Shown one piece after another: positions 56,218 to 64,000 of a stretch of DNA of 64,000 nucleotides. The position numbers were made by a program, and so were the translations under genes. Positions within the stretch are counted from its first letter, which is position 1. The number at the start of each line of letters is the position of its first letter. The DNA comes from Bacteroidota bacterium (GTDB lineage Bacteria; Bacteroidota; Bacteroidia; Bacteroidales; JABHKC01), in assembly GCA_018692315.1 (NCBI GenBank), contig JABHKC010000149.1:1-64000 (forward strand), written 5' to 3'. The notes beneath the pieces are model-generated. The model did no database searches. It had not been told where the DNA came from and saw only the letters and a list, made by a program, of their open reading frames with translations.

Positions 56218-56394
56218 TCGTAGTACAATTTGTGTATAGTACAGATTATGTACTATATATTTATAATAGATAAATAATATATATACGTAGTACGCAACAA
56301 GTACTATACAGTTATAGTACTATTGTAAAAAGCAGTAATACAGCTTTATATGAAACCTAAAAAAACTATATATAAATATAATTATATATGTACT
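56218..56394. promoter_or_regulatory. cluster of seven GTAC-centred sites upstream of the ATPase gene
   Basis: GTAC occurs at 56223, 56239, 56250, 56290, 56301, 56317 and 56390 within about 170 bp of very AT-rich sequence, nearly always as TAGTAC, GTACTA or TAGTACTA. Each is a small palindrome. The last one ends a few bases before the -33 element. No open frame is present in 56118-56449. Confidence 0.6.
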
Positions 56395-56398
56395 ATAC

Positions 56399-56430
56399 TT
56401 GTAATGTATTAAATGAATATGTTATATTTG
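56399..56430 (+). promoter_or_regulatory. promoter of the AAA ATPase gene
   Basis: TTG at 56399-56401, 21-bp spacer, TATATTTG at 56423-56430: a good Bacteroidota promoter. The start of transcription would be about 56437, leaving a leader of only about 13 nt before the ATG at 56450. Confidence 0.6.
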
Positions 56431-56449
56431 TAAAAATATAAATGAGCAT

Positions 56450-57562
56450 ATGACAAAAATAAAAGTTGGAATACCTGTCAGTGGCAACGAATTTATTGGT
56501 CGTGAAGACGACATTAATAAAGTTGTAGAATTGATTTTAATGGGGCAAAGCATAGTTCTTATTGCTCCGCGAAGGTTTGGGAAAACATCTTTAGTGCTGG
56601 AAATTTTGTCCCAACTAAAAAAGAAAAAATATTATGCCGGTTTTATTGATGTTTTTTCATCGCCTACAATACCTTCACTTTCAGAACAAATTACTGCCCA
56701 AGTTCTCAAAAACAATAAACTCGACAATATCTTTAAAAAATCGGCACGCTCGGCTCTTCAGTTATTTAAAAATGCAAACCTAAAAGCAGTAATAGAAGAT
56801 TTTGAGTTCATTTTGAGCTTTGCCGACAGCAATCAGAACGAATGGAAATTGCTCGAAAATAGCATCGACTTTATTGACGAATATTCTATAAAGCACAACA
56901 GTCAAATGATATTTGCTTTTGACGAATTTGGCGACATTTCTAAACTTGATGGAAATCAGATAGTTAAACTTTTTCGTTCGAAAATACAGAAGCATAAAAA
57001 CACAAGTTATATTTTTTCCGGCAGTTACGAATCCGTCATGAACTCAATGTTTGTAACAAAAAAATCGCCTTTCTATCGTTTTGCTCGTGTTATAAATTTA
57101 GGATTTATTGAACCTCAAAAATTTGCCATATATTTTAAAAAGAAATTCAAAGCGTTTGGAATTGAGAAATACGAAAAAATATCCGAACAAATTTTGCAGT
57201 TTTCTCAGGGTCATCCATACTATTCGCAACTGGCTTTGCAAGAAACAATTATATTTTTTAAATTGTACGAAAAAATACCGACATACAATCAGCTTATTGA
57301 ATCTATGCTACAATCGGAGCGAAACTATCTTGAAAAAAGCTGGGAAGAAATATCTTCGAGCAAAGCAAGTGTGAAAGTAATTATAGCCATAGTCGATTCA
57401 AAAAATGGAGTATATGCATCTCTGAAAAATAGCGGCATCAACGTTTTCCGAACTTTAAACCAATTGAAAAACAAGGGTGTACTTATTAAAAATGAAAAAA
57501 ACAATTATCAACTTAGCGATCCTTTGTTTAAAGAATGGATTAAAAAAAATGTATTGTCGTGA
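56450..57562 (+). CDS. AAA-type ATPase (archaeal-ATPase-like)
   Basis: 370 residues. Walker A is APRRFGKTSLVLEIL (about 43-57), Walker B is MIFAFDEFGDIS (about 157-168), and the sensor-like segment SYIFSGSYESVM follows. A C-terminal winged-helix region (about 300-370, NVFRTLNQLKNKGVLIKNEKNNYQLSDPLFKEW) resembles that of the archaeal ATPase/MNS class of STAND-like NTPases. These are of uncertain role and often act in stress or mobile-element defence. The upstream GTAC cluster suggests its own control. Confidence 0.85.
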   Translation: MTKIKVGIPVSGNEFIGREDDINKVVELILMGQSIVLIAPRRFGKTSLVLEILSQLKKKKYYAGFIDVFSSPTIPSLSEQITAQVLKNNKLDNIFKKSARSALQLFKNANLKAVIEDFEFILSFADSNQNEWKLLENSIDFIDEYSIKHNSQMIFAFDEFGDISKLDGNQIVKLFRSKIQKHKNTSYIFSGSYESVMNSMFVTKKSPFYRFARVINLGFIEPQKFAIYFKKKFKAFGIEKYEKISEQILQFSQGHPYYSQLALQETIIFFKLYEKIPTYNQLIESMLQSERNYLEKSWEEISSSKASVKVIIAIVDSKNGVYASLKNSGINVFRTLNQLKNKGVLIKNEKNNYQLSDPLFKEWIKKNVLS

Positions 57563-57621
57563 GTTAGTAGCTAAAAAACAATAGTTTTACAATTATTTTG
57601 AAATGAAATGAAATTGAACAA

Positions 57622-60063
57622 ATGGCATATAATTCAAAAACATATATTTTCATAATCATTATTCTTTTACTCAAGCTAAAAGTTGCTTATTCTCAAATTT
57701 CTGAAACAAACTGGTATAAAGTTGAAGAAACGGGATATTTTACAAATTTGAACTACAGCCCTTTCGGTATAATCGCCAGTGATAATTATGCTTCAAATAT
57801 TTATTTGATAAAAAACAATAAATATGAAATTCTTCATAGCTCGCCGAGTTGTGGTAGGTATTACAATTTGTCGCCTGATGGTAGCAAAATTGCTTTCAAA
57901 ATGATTGACCAAAACCGAATGCAGGCTCCTGCAGTTATAGATATTACTTCTAAAAAAGTAAGAATTTTTAGCAATTTTACTCAGCTTTGTGGGCAGCCCA
58001 ATTTTACAAATAAAGGGAAGGTTTTTTATACGATTGCAGACACTTTATTTTTTGAGCAGAAAAACAAATTTGCAAAATTTTGCCTTTACGAATATTCAAA
58101 TATAACAGATATTTCGCCAGATGAGCAAAAGCTTGTTTTTAGCCACAATGGGCAACTTTTTCTTTTCAGTTTTGAATCGAAAAAGATCATTCAAATTACT
58201 GATAATAAAGGTGCTTATCTTTATCCGAAATGGTCGCCGGATGGTAAAAAGTTACTGTTTAGTTCTGTTACAGGGAAAAATTATGTGTGGGAAAAAGCTA
58301 AAAGTAAAATCTATGAAATAGGCGATGGAAATTTAGCAGTTTGGACTTTAAACTCTGAGTTTTTGATTTTTATTAAGAGCAGGGTCATGAATTTCAGGTT
58401 TTTGGGTTCCGACATTTTTATCTCGAAATTTGATGGTAGCCTAACGAAAAATCTCTCGAATACAAAGGACGTAAACGAAGCCGGAGTTCAAATTTTTGGT
58501 GATAATAAACTAATATTTCATACTTTAGAAAACAGAGAAATATATGAAGCAATTTTCGACATAGATAATTTCATGCTGAAAGATATATATCTGATTTTAA
58601 AATCTAAAGGAAAATTGCCGATAGAGCATTTCCATTTTAATAAGTTAACAAATTCCGGGATTTTTATTGACACTTCAAAAGTTCCATACGTTCATCAAGT
58701 TTACGATACGCCCGATTGGCACGATGGCAGCGGCTCATGTGCTCCTGCAACCGCTGTCATGGCAATTGCTTTTTACAATCGACTTCCAAAATGGGAAACT
58801 CAAATAAGTTATCCATCACCGCATATTAGCCACTATGGTTCCTATGTTTCTGAACTTTATCGTTTCAACGAAATTTATTACGAAGTTTATGCAAATGCCT
58901 ACGGAACAGATGCTTATGGCGGATATGGTTATATGTGGAACGGTTCATCTTCGCCAAGCTCAAAAATGAAACAGTATTATGAAAATCATGGAATTAATTC
59001 AGATCAATTATGGTTGAGTTCCTGCACTTTTCAAAATACTGCAAATGAAATAGACAACGGATATCCTCACACAATTTGCAGTTGGCTAACTCAAAGTGGT
59101 CATTTGACTTTGGCTGTTGGCTATATCCCTGTTCAGCAAACTTTAATATTTCGCGATCCTTTTGGAAATAAAAATACCCCCAACTATCCAAGCTACGACG
59201 GACAACTTGCATATTACGACTGGCCCGGATTTAACAATGGTTTTCAAAATCTGGATGCTGATGGGACGCATGGTGGTGTTGCATGGACATTAAAAAGCAG
59301 AAGTGAATTTTCTTTATATAATGATACAATTATCGACGATATTTTTTATGACAATGGATTTTATATTTTCAATCAGCCACCTTCTCATCAGAAATATTTC
59401 AGGGACAATTTTTCGGGATACAATGATCATTCCTGGTTTACTATCACCGTAGATTATCAGGAAGATATTTGCTGGGTGAGCTGGACACCTAATCTGCCGG
59501 ATTCGGGAATTTATGAAGTTTCTGCTTTTATTCCGCCCATAGATGCAAATGCTGAAAACTCACTTTATAAAATTCAATATTCAGGAGGAGACACTACAAT
59601 TTCTATCAATCAGGGAAATTATTCCGATGAATGGGTATCGCTCGGATTTTTCCCATTTGCTCCAGGCGATTCAAATTATGTTTATCTTGGCGATAATACC
59701 GGAATACAAGGGCAGTCAGTTGCTTTTGATGCAATAAAATGGAGCAGAACTTTTACATCATTTTCAGAAAATATTTATCAAGAAAAAAATACAGTCAGTA
59801 TTTTTCCAAATCCCTGCAACGATATTTTAAATATTTCATATTCAATAAATAATGCTCAAAAAGTAGAATTGAATATTTATTCAATTCTCGGAATAAATAA
59901 GTTTTCATCAATTTTTACTCCTCAAAATTCTGATATAAATCAAATAGAATTAAATATCAAAGAAATTGGTTTGTCTGACGGAAATTATATTCTTGAATTA
60001 AAAAATGAAGAGTTTTCAATTCGGGAAAAGGTTTTGGTTTTGCATATTTTATCAGAGTTTTGA
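57622..60063 (+). CDS. secreted C39-like peptidase with beta-propeller and golvesin-type domain, T9SS sorting domain
   Basis: 813 residues. Signal peptide (about 1-24), TolB/WD40-like propeller (about 40-330; YPKWSPDGKKLLFSS, NLSPDGSKIAFKM), a C39-like papain-fold domain (about 350-560) with the Cys in HDGSGSCAPATAVMAI and the His in SGHLTLAVGYIPVQQ followed by FRDPFG, a golvesin-C-like sandwich (about 590-710, PDSGIYEVSAFIPP) and a type A sorting domain (about 725-813, IFPNPCNDILNI). Probably a surface or extracellular protease or bacteriocin-type processing domain. Single gene, 59 bp after the ATPase. Confidence 0.85.
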   Translation: MAYNSKTYIFIIIILLLKLKVAYSQISETNWYKVEETGYFTNLNYSPFGIIASDNYASNIYLIKNNKYEILHSSPSCGRYYNLSPDGSKIAFKMIDQNRMQAPAVIDITSKKVRIFSNFTQLCGQPNFTNKGKVFYTIADTLFFEQKNKFAKFCLYEYSNITDISPDEQKLVFSHNGQLFLFSFESKKIIQITDNKGAYLYPKWSPDGKKLLFSSVTGKNYVWEKAKSKIYEIGDGNLAVWTLNSEFLIFIKSRVMNFRFLGSDIFISKFDGSLTKNLSNTKDVNEAGVQIFGDNKLIFHTLENREIYEAIFDIDNFMLKDIYLILKSKGKLPIEHFHFNKLTNSGIFIDTSKVPYVHQVYDTPDWHDGSGSCAPATAVMAIAFYNRLPKWETQISYPSPHISHYGSYVSELYRFNEIYYEVYANAYGTDAYGGYGYMWNGSSSPSSKMKQYYENHGINSDQLWLSSCTFQNTANEIDNGYPHTICSWLTQSGHLTLAVGYIPVQQTLIFRDPFGNKNTPNYPSYDGQLAYYDWPGFNNGFQNLDADGTHGGVAWTLKSRSEFSLYNDTIIDDIFYDNGFYIFNQPPSHQKYFRDNFSGYNDHSWFTITVDYQEDICWVSWTPNLPDSGIYEVSAFIPPIDANAENSLYKIQYSGGDTTISINQGNYSDEWVSLGFFPFAPGDSNYVYLGDNTGIQGQSVAFDAIKWSRTFTSFSENIYQEKNTVSIFPNPCNDILNISYSINNAQKVELNIYSILGINKFSSIFTPQNSDINQIELNIKEIGLSDGNYILELKNEEFSIREKVLVLHILSEF

Positions 60064-60145
60064 AACTTTTATAAAGTTAACACATTCTATATCTGGGCTA
60101 TTTCTACAGCTCAAAAAAATATTTAATATTTTCATGAAATTTTTC

Positions 60146-60174
60146 TTGTTTAATAAAATATTATAGTATTTTTG
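60146..60174 (+). promoter_or_regulatory. promoter of the tRNA operon
   Basis: TTG at 60146-60148, 18-bp spacer, TATTTTTG at 60167-60174, about 12 bp before the 5-prime end of tRNA-Gly. It fits the Bacteroidota promoter consensus. Confidence 0.7.
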
Positions 60175-60185
60175 TCGCCGAATTT

Positions 60186-60258
<73 letters not shown>

Positions 60259-60283
60259 CTTTTTTTGTTCTTAATTTTGGAAT

Positions 60284-60369
60284 GCCTAGGTGGCGGAATT
60301 GGTAGACGCGCTGGACTTAAAATCCAGTGGCCATTGATGGCCGTGCCGGTTCGATCCCGGCCCCAGGTA
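60284..60369 (+). tRNA. tRNA-Leu (TAA)
   Basis: 86-nt class II tRNA with a long variable arm (TGGCCATTGATGGCCGT). Anticodon arm CTGGACTTAAAATCCAG with anticodon TAA, T-arm GCCGGTTCGATCCCGGC, D-arm GGCGGAATTGGTAGACGCG. The acceptor pairs GCCTAGG with CCCAGGT, leaving one A-C mismatch and one G-T pair. CCA not encoded. Confidence 0.92.
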
Positions 60370-60370
60370 C

Positions 60371-60404
60371 AAAAGCTTCGAGATTCTCGAGGCTTTTGTT
60401 TTTT
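60371..60404 (+). terminator. terminator of the tRNA operon
   Basis: AAAAGCTTCGAG (60371-60382) pairs with CTCGAGGCTTTT (60386-60397), one wobble, with a three-base ATT loop, followed by GTTTTTT. Strong intrinsic terminator directly after tRNA-Leu. Confidence 0.85.
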
Positions 60405-60463
60405 ACAAGTAAGTTTTCTTTTTTGTTGATTTAAACAAATATGTCTTTTATCCTACAGATATT

Positions 60464-61081
60464 ATGATAGTTCAAGTAAAAAATCTTACTATTGGTTTCG
60501 ATGATAAAATAATTATTGAGAACTTAAACTTTGATGTAAATCGTGGCGAAAAAGTTTCTATTGTAGGAAAATCGGGTAGAGGTAAAACCAGCTTATTGAA
60601 TGCTTTGCTTGGTTTCGTAGAAATTCAAAAAGGCGATATTAATATTCTTGGAAAAAATCTGAATATCAAAAATATTAGAGAGATTAGATCCAAAATTTCA
60701 TGGTTGCCTCAAGAAGTTAACCTTCAGCTAAATACTGTCAAAGAACTTTTTTATATTCCCTTTCAATTTACTGTAAACAAAAATAATACGCCTTCAGAGG
60801 ATGAGATAAATTCTGTTTTTAATAAAATTGATTTAGAGATTGATATTTTAACAAAATCTATCAATGAAATATCTGGTGGACAAAAACAACGAATTGCTAT
60901 TGCGTCTTGTTTTCTTTTGAAAAAGCCTATTTTAATCTTAGATGAGCCAAGCTCAGCTTTAGATTCGAAAGTAATAGAACTACTTATTGATTTCTTGTTT
61001 TCGCAGAAAGACCTAACAATTATTTCAAGTTCGCACAATGAACTATGGATCAATAGATCTGATAAAATAATTAATTTGTAG
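60464..61081 (+). CDS. ABC transporter ATP-binding protein
   Basis: 205 residues, a single compact nucleotide-binding domain: Walker A GKSGRGKTSLLNALLG (about 36-51), Q-loop SWLPQEVNLQLN, signature EISGGQKQRIAIASC, Walker B KPILILDEPSSALDS and the switch His in IISSSHNELW. The domain form resembles LolD/SalX/FtsE-type exporter ATPases. No permease lies beside it in the window, so the partner is unknown. Confidence 0.9.
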   Translation: MIVQVKNLTIGFDDKIIIENLNFDVNRGEKVSIVGKSGRGKTSLLNALLGFVEIQKGDINILGKNLNIKNIREIRSKISWLPQEVNLQLNTVKELFYIPFQFTVNKNNTPSEDEINSVFNKIDLEIDILTKSINEISGGQKQRIAIASCFLLKKPILILDEPSSALDSKVIELLIDFLFSQKDLTIISSSHNELWINRSDKIINL

Positions 61082-61369
61082 GATCGGTTTTTAAAATTTG
61101 TAAGCAATTTTTATTGCAAATTTCATCTGAAAAAAGGAAAAATTACAAGCTTATTTGCAAATTTATTATCTTCATTTACTATAGTAGAATAATATACTTT
61201 TATATTTTATAAATTAAAGTTTGCAATTTTAGTAATCTACATCAAATAACAATTTGAAAATTAAATATTTCAATATATATTGCGAAAAAATTTGTAGAAA
61301 AAAATATTTAGTAAGGTATTAGAAATTAGTAATTTAAAATAAATCAAAGTTAAATTTAAAAAGTTTAGT
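61082..61369. other. 288-bp AT-rich spacer before the giant surface protein gene
   Basis: No open frame, hairpin of note or complete TTTG/TAnnTTTG promoter seen. The last 50 bases are A-rich leader sequence as usual in this genome. Confidence 0.4.
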
Positions 61370-64000
61370 ATGAAAAAATTGACGTTAAAAAAACTTTTGT
61401 TGTTGATATTTGTTATATCTTCAACTACTGCGATATTTGCGCAACCAAATTGGAACCTAAGTTTAGTAACCGGAAGCAACCACACAATATTAGTTCAACC
61501 TGGAACAATAACTATAAATGGATCGGCAATTTCAGTTGGAGATTATATTGGAGTCTTTTTCGATAGTACTGCTGGGACTTTAGCATGTGGTGGTTTTCAT
61601 ATTTGGGATGGCAATAGTAATGCAATCACTGCCTGGGGTGCTGATGCAGGTATGGATGGTTTTGCTGCTAATGAAGCTTTTAAGTGGAAAATTTGGCAAG
61701 CCTCGACAGGCGCTACTTTTGATGCAACTGCTACTTACATGACTGTTGGTATGCCAAATCAAGGAAATTTTGTTTCAAACGGAATAAGCGGATTAGCGGA
61801 TTTATCAGCAACCGGTTCAATTCCACTTTCAATTTCACTTTCGGGCACCGATGTTGCATGTTTTGGTGATGCCACCGGAGCAGTAGATCTTACTGTTAGC
61901 GGCGGGGATACTCCATATCTTTACATTTGGTCAAATTCTACTTTTTTAGAAGATTTGACAAACTTAGTAGCTGGAACCTATACTGTAACTGTATTTGACA
62001 ATAGCTCTACTTCAGCTACTGAATCAATAATAATATCTCAACCTACAGCAGCTATCACTATTAGTAATCCAGTAGTTACAGATGTTACATTTTATGGAGG
62101 AAGCGATGGCTCAATATCCCTTTTAGCAATGGGAGGAACAACACCATTCACCTTCTTGTGGTCGAATGGTAGCACTCTTTTAAATCAAACAAATTTAGTT
62201 GCCGGAACTTATGATTTGACTATTACAGATGCTAATGGATGTACCGAGTTTGGGAATTATGTTGTGGACCAACCTGTAGCACCGCCGCAACTTATAGTAA
62301 ATTATTTAAGTAGTGATGTTAGCTGTTTTGGTGGTTCAGACGGAAGTATAGATTTGACTGTCAGTGGAGGAACTACTCCATATTGTTTCGATTGGTCAAA
62401 TGGTTTAGCAATCGAAGATATTACTGGCTTAATTGCAGGTACATATACAGTTACTGTAACTGATAATTGTACTTCACAACCATTTTCTTGGACATACATT
62501 GTAACAAGTGGAAACCATACGATTTTATTGCAACCAGGAACAATAACCATAAACAGTCAAGTTCTGGCAGTAGGAGATTATGTTGGAGTTTTTTATGATC
62601 AAGGCGGAACTTTAGCCTGTGGTGGTTATGCACCTTGGACAGGAAGCAATACAGCAGTTACTGCATGGGGATCCGAAGCTGGTTTAGATAATGGCTTCCA
62701 GGCAAATGAAGCTTTTGTTTGGAAAGTATGGCAGGCTTCATCTGGTCAGGTAGTAGATATGACTCCAACATATCAAACTCTGGGAATGCCAAATCAAGGC
62801 AATTTTGCGACAAATGGTATTAGCGGTATAGCATCACTTTCGGGAACATCAACCGGTGGCGGTACTGGAACTACAGAAATTGTAACAATAACAATTATTG
62901 AACCAGCCGAAATAATACAAACTGATGATGTTTCAATTTGTGATGGAGATTCATATTATGCAGGTGGAGCTCTGCAAACTACAAGTGGAAGCTATACAGA
63001 TGTTTATACAGCTACAAACGGTTGCGATAGTACGGTAAACACAAATTTGACTGTCAACCAAATATATAATGAAACAGTGAATGTTGCAATTTGCGATGGC
63101 GAAAGCTTTTTTGCAGGTGGAGCTAATCAAACTATAGCTGGTACATATACTGATGTTTTAACTTCTATTGAAGGTTGCGACAGTACAATAATTACCAATT
63201 TAACTGTAAATCCAGTCTATACTGAGACAATAAATATGACTATTTGCGATGGTGAAAGCTATTTTGCAGGTGGAGCAAATCAAACTGTTGCAGGCGTTTA
63301 TACAGATGTTTATACTACTATAAATGGTTGCGATAGTACAATTATTACAAATTTGACTGTAAATCCTGTTTATGCAATAATGAAATATATAGAAATTTGT
63401 GACAATGAAACTTATTATGCAGGTGGAGCATTCCAATCTACTACTGGAGTTTATGTTGACAATTATACAACTATTAATGGATGCGACAGTATTGTAACTA
63501 CAAATTTAACAGTCTATCCAACTTACTCATTGTCGATTGATACTACAATTTGTGGAAATGAAACTTATTTTGCCGGCGGTGCAAACCAGAATACAACTGG
63601 TTTTTACATGGATGTTTTAACAAGTATTAATGGTTGTGATAGTATAGTTTCAACAAATTTAACTGTAAATCCTGTTTACTCGCAAACATTTGATATATCA
63701 ATTTGTGATGGAGATTTCTATTTTGCAGGCGGTGCAGAGCAAACTACTAGTGGTACTTATACAGACTATCTATTTACTGGAGATGGTTGCGATAGTACTG
63801 TTATTACAAACTTAACAGTAAATTCGGTATATTCTGTAACATTTGATATTTCTATTTGCGACGGAGAAAGTTATTATGCAGGCGGAGCAAATCAAACTAT
63901 GAGTGGGACATATACTGATAACTTATTGACAGTAAATGGCTGTGATAGTACTGTAATCACAAATCTTACAGTAAATCCGGTTTACACACAAACCTTTGAT
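61370..64000 (+). CDS. giant surface protein with SprB-type repeats, 5-prime part (877 codons, runs off the window)
   Basis: Open from ATG 61370 to the last base with no stop. Signal peptide (about 1-24, ending IFAQP). Then domain A1 (about 28-145), three SprB-like repeats (about 150-372; SCFGGSDGSIDLTVSGGTTP is typical), a second copy A2 (about 374-490) of domain A1, and seven tandem 51-residue repeats from about 523 onward. SprB proteins are T9SS-exported adhesins used for gliding or attachment (family knowledge). Size and C-terminal anchor lie beyond the window. It follows the ABC gene by 288 bp with no visible terminator. Confidence 0.88.
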   Translation, partial: MKKLTLKKLLLLIFVISSTTAIFAQPNWNLSLVTGSNHTILVQPGTITINGSAISVGDYIGVFFDSTAGTLACGGFHIWDGNSNAITAWGADAGMDGFAANEAFKWKIWQASTGATFDATATYMTVGMPNQGNFVSNGISGLADLSATGSIPLSISLSGTDVACFGDATGAVDLTVSGGDTPYLYIWSNSTFLEDLTNLVAGTYTVTVFDNSSTSATESIIISQPTAAITISNPVVTDVTFYGGSDGSISLLAMGGTTPFTFLWSNGSTLLNQTNLVAGTYDLTITDANGCTEFGNYVVDQPVAPPQLIVNYLSSDVSCFGGSDGSIDLTVSGGTTPYCFDWSNGLAIEDITGLIAGTYTVTVTDNCTSQPFSWTYIVTSGNHTILLQPGTITINSQVLAVGDYVGVFYDQGGTLACGGYAPWTGSNTAVTAWGSEAGLDNGFQANEAFVWKVWQASSGQVVDMTPTYQTLGMPNQGNFATNGISGIASLSGTSTGGGTGTTEIVTITIIEPAEIIQTDDVSICDGDSYYAGGALQTTSGSYTDVYTATNGCDSTVNTNLTVNQIYNETVNVAICDGESFFAGGANQTIAGTYTDVLTSIEGCDSTIITNLTVNPVYTETINMTICDGESYFAGGANQTVAGVYTDVYTTINGCDSTIITNLTVNPVYAIMKYIEICDNETYYAGGAFQSTTGVYVDNYTTINGCDSIVTTNLTVYPTYSLSIDTTICGNETYFAGGANQNTTGFYMDVLTSINGCDSIVSTNLTVNPVYSQTFDISICDGDFYFAGGAEQTTSGTYTDYLFTGDGCDSTVITNLTVNSVYSVTFDISICDGESYYAGGANQTMSGTYTDNLLTVNGCDSTVITNLTVNPVYTQTFD
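61451..61800 (+). repeat. domain A1, first copy of a duplicated ~115-aa module
   Basis: Key residues: NHTILVQPGTITING, VGDYIGVFFD, TLACGGF, AITAWGADAG, NEAFKWKIWQAS and GMPNQGNFVSNGISG. The same order recurs in A2 (62489-62845), with a start offset of 1038 bp, an exact multiple of three. Confidence 0.85.
61846..62455 (+). repeat. three SprB-type repeats
   Basis: Units of about 76-79 residues, starting near 61846, 62071 and 62308. Each has a (C/Y)FGGSDG-like start (CFGDATG, FYGGSDG, CFGGSDG), a TPY/TPF-x-x-x-WSN core and an end of the form AGTYxxTxxD. The middle unit lacks the first Cys. Confidence 0.85.
62489..62845 (+). repeat. domain A2, second copy of the duplicated module
   Basis: NHTILLQPGTITINS, VGDYVGVFYD, TLACGGYAPW, AVTAWGSEAG, NEAFVWKVWQAS and GMPNQGNFATNGISG align with A1 without large gaps. 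It is followed by a Gly/Thr linker (STGGGTGTT). Confidence 0.85.
62936..64000 (+). repeat. seven exact-length 153-bp tandem coding repeats
   Basis: The unit start (codon ATT of IC) falls at 62936, 63089, 63242, 63395, 63548, 63701 and 63854, each exactly 153 bp apart. The consensus is ICDGExYxAGGAxQT, then G-x-YTD, then NGCDSTxxTNLTVNPVY. Each unit has two Cys (IC and GC) that could form a disulfide. The last unit is cut by the window end. Confidence 0.95.

Noticed and set aside
56118-56449. AT-rich GTAC region as a replication origin
   Set aside because: No DnaA-box pattern, no dnaA, dnaN or parAB next to it; the promoter and ATPase explain the position better.
62936-64000. Regular repeats that could look like a CRISPR array
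   Set aside because: The period is 153 bp, the units are coding and similar throughout, and there are no unrelated spacers.

Overview
The window is a low-GC (roughly one third G+C) chromosomal segment of a Bacteroidota bacterium, most likely a Bacteroidales-type or related uncultured anaerobe. The support is the Bacteroidota-only gene order ruvA - sprA - gcvH, at least seven secreted proteins ending in a type IX secretion (T9SS) type A sorting domain, A-rich leaders without Shine-Dalgarno sequences, and promoters of the Bacteroidota form (TTTG or TTG, 18-21 bp, TAnnTTTG). There are no rRNA genes and no CRISPR array. I see no intact transposon, only fragments of mobile genes.

Layout. 0.2-5.8 kb (minus strand): three secreted T9SS cargo proteins (CotH-type, arylsulfotransferase-like, DUF1566). 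6.5-11.2 kb: a lipoprotein, then pepA, pdxA and a DASS-type carboxylate transporter whose conserved N-terminus has no ordinary start codon. 11.2-11.9 kb: an antitoxin-like gene with a doubly broken PIN-domain partner. 12-15 kb: secreted GH13 protein. 15-21 kb: rimM, iorAB, a MarR-type regulator sharing an operator-like sequence with a YceI / CDGSH / methyltransferase operon, and trxA. 21-23 kb (minus): inorganic pyrophosphatase and anmK. 23-35 kb: ruvA, the 2519-residue T9SS channel gene sprA, gcvH, a UPF0047 gene and a fused ADP-forming acyl-CoA synthetase.

36.4-41.9 kb is an accessory, gene-poor stretch: orphan small genes, a DUF559 nuclease-like gene, REP-like palindromes, a RAYT transposase stub, a twice-occurring C-terminal peptide remnant, a broken lipoprotein and an MFS transporter stub. 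41.9-44.2 kb: asd and lysC. 44.3-46.8 kb: two secreted hydrolases (EEP nuclease-like, GH18). 46.9-50.2 kb (minus): DUF6150 protein, a membrane polyferredoxin coupled to a TrpG/PabA-type glutaminase, and an outer-membrane-like protein. 50.4-51 kb: a small frameshifted two-gene unit behind two perfect palindromes. 51-55.2 kb (minus): acyl-CoA dehydrogenase, 2-hydroxyacid dehydrogenase, TPR histidine kinase. 55.3-60 kb: methyltransferase, an AAA ATPase behind a cluster of GTAC sites, and a large secreted C39-like protein. 60.2-61.1 kb: tRNA-Gly, tRNA-Leu and an ABC ATPase. 61.37 kb to the end: the 5' 877 codons of a giant SprB-type surface protein ending in seven exact 153-bp repeats.

How the genes fit together (inference): SprA is the T9SS outer-membrane channel, and the CotH, sulfotransferase-like, DUF1566, GH13, EEP, GH18 and C39 proteins are its likely cargo, with the repeat protein a probable further client. 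IorAB together with the ADP-forming acyl-CoA synthetase is the classical anaerobic route from aromatic 2-oxoacids to ATP, and pepA would supply amino acids, so peptide fermentation is a plausible part of the lifestyle. I did not find a convincing multi-gene new system. The least explained signals are the repeat protein, the MarR-linked operator pair, the 36.4-41.9 kb scar region, the small frameshifted pair at 50.5-50.8 kb and the GTAC cluster at 56.2-56.4 kb.
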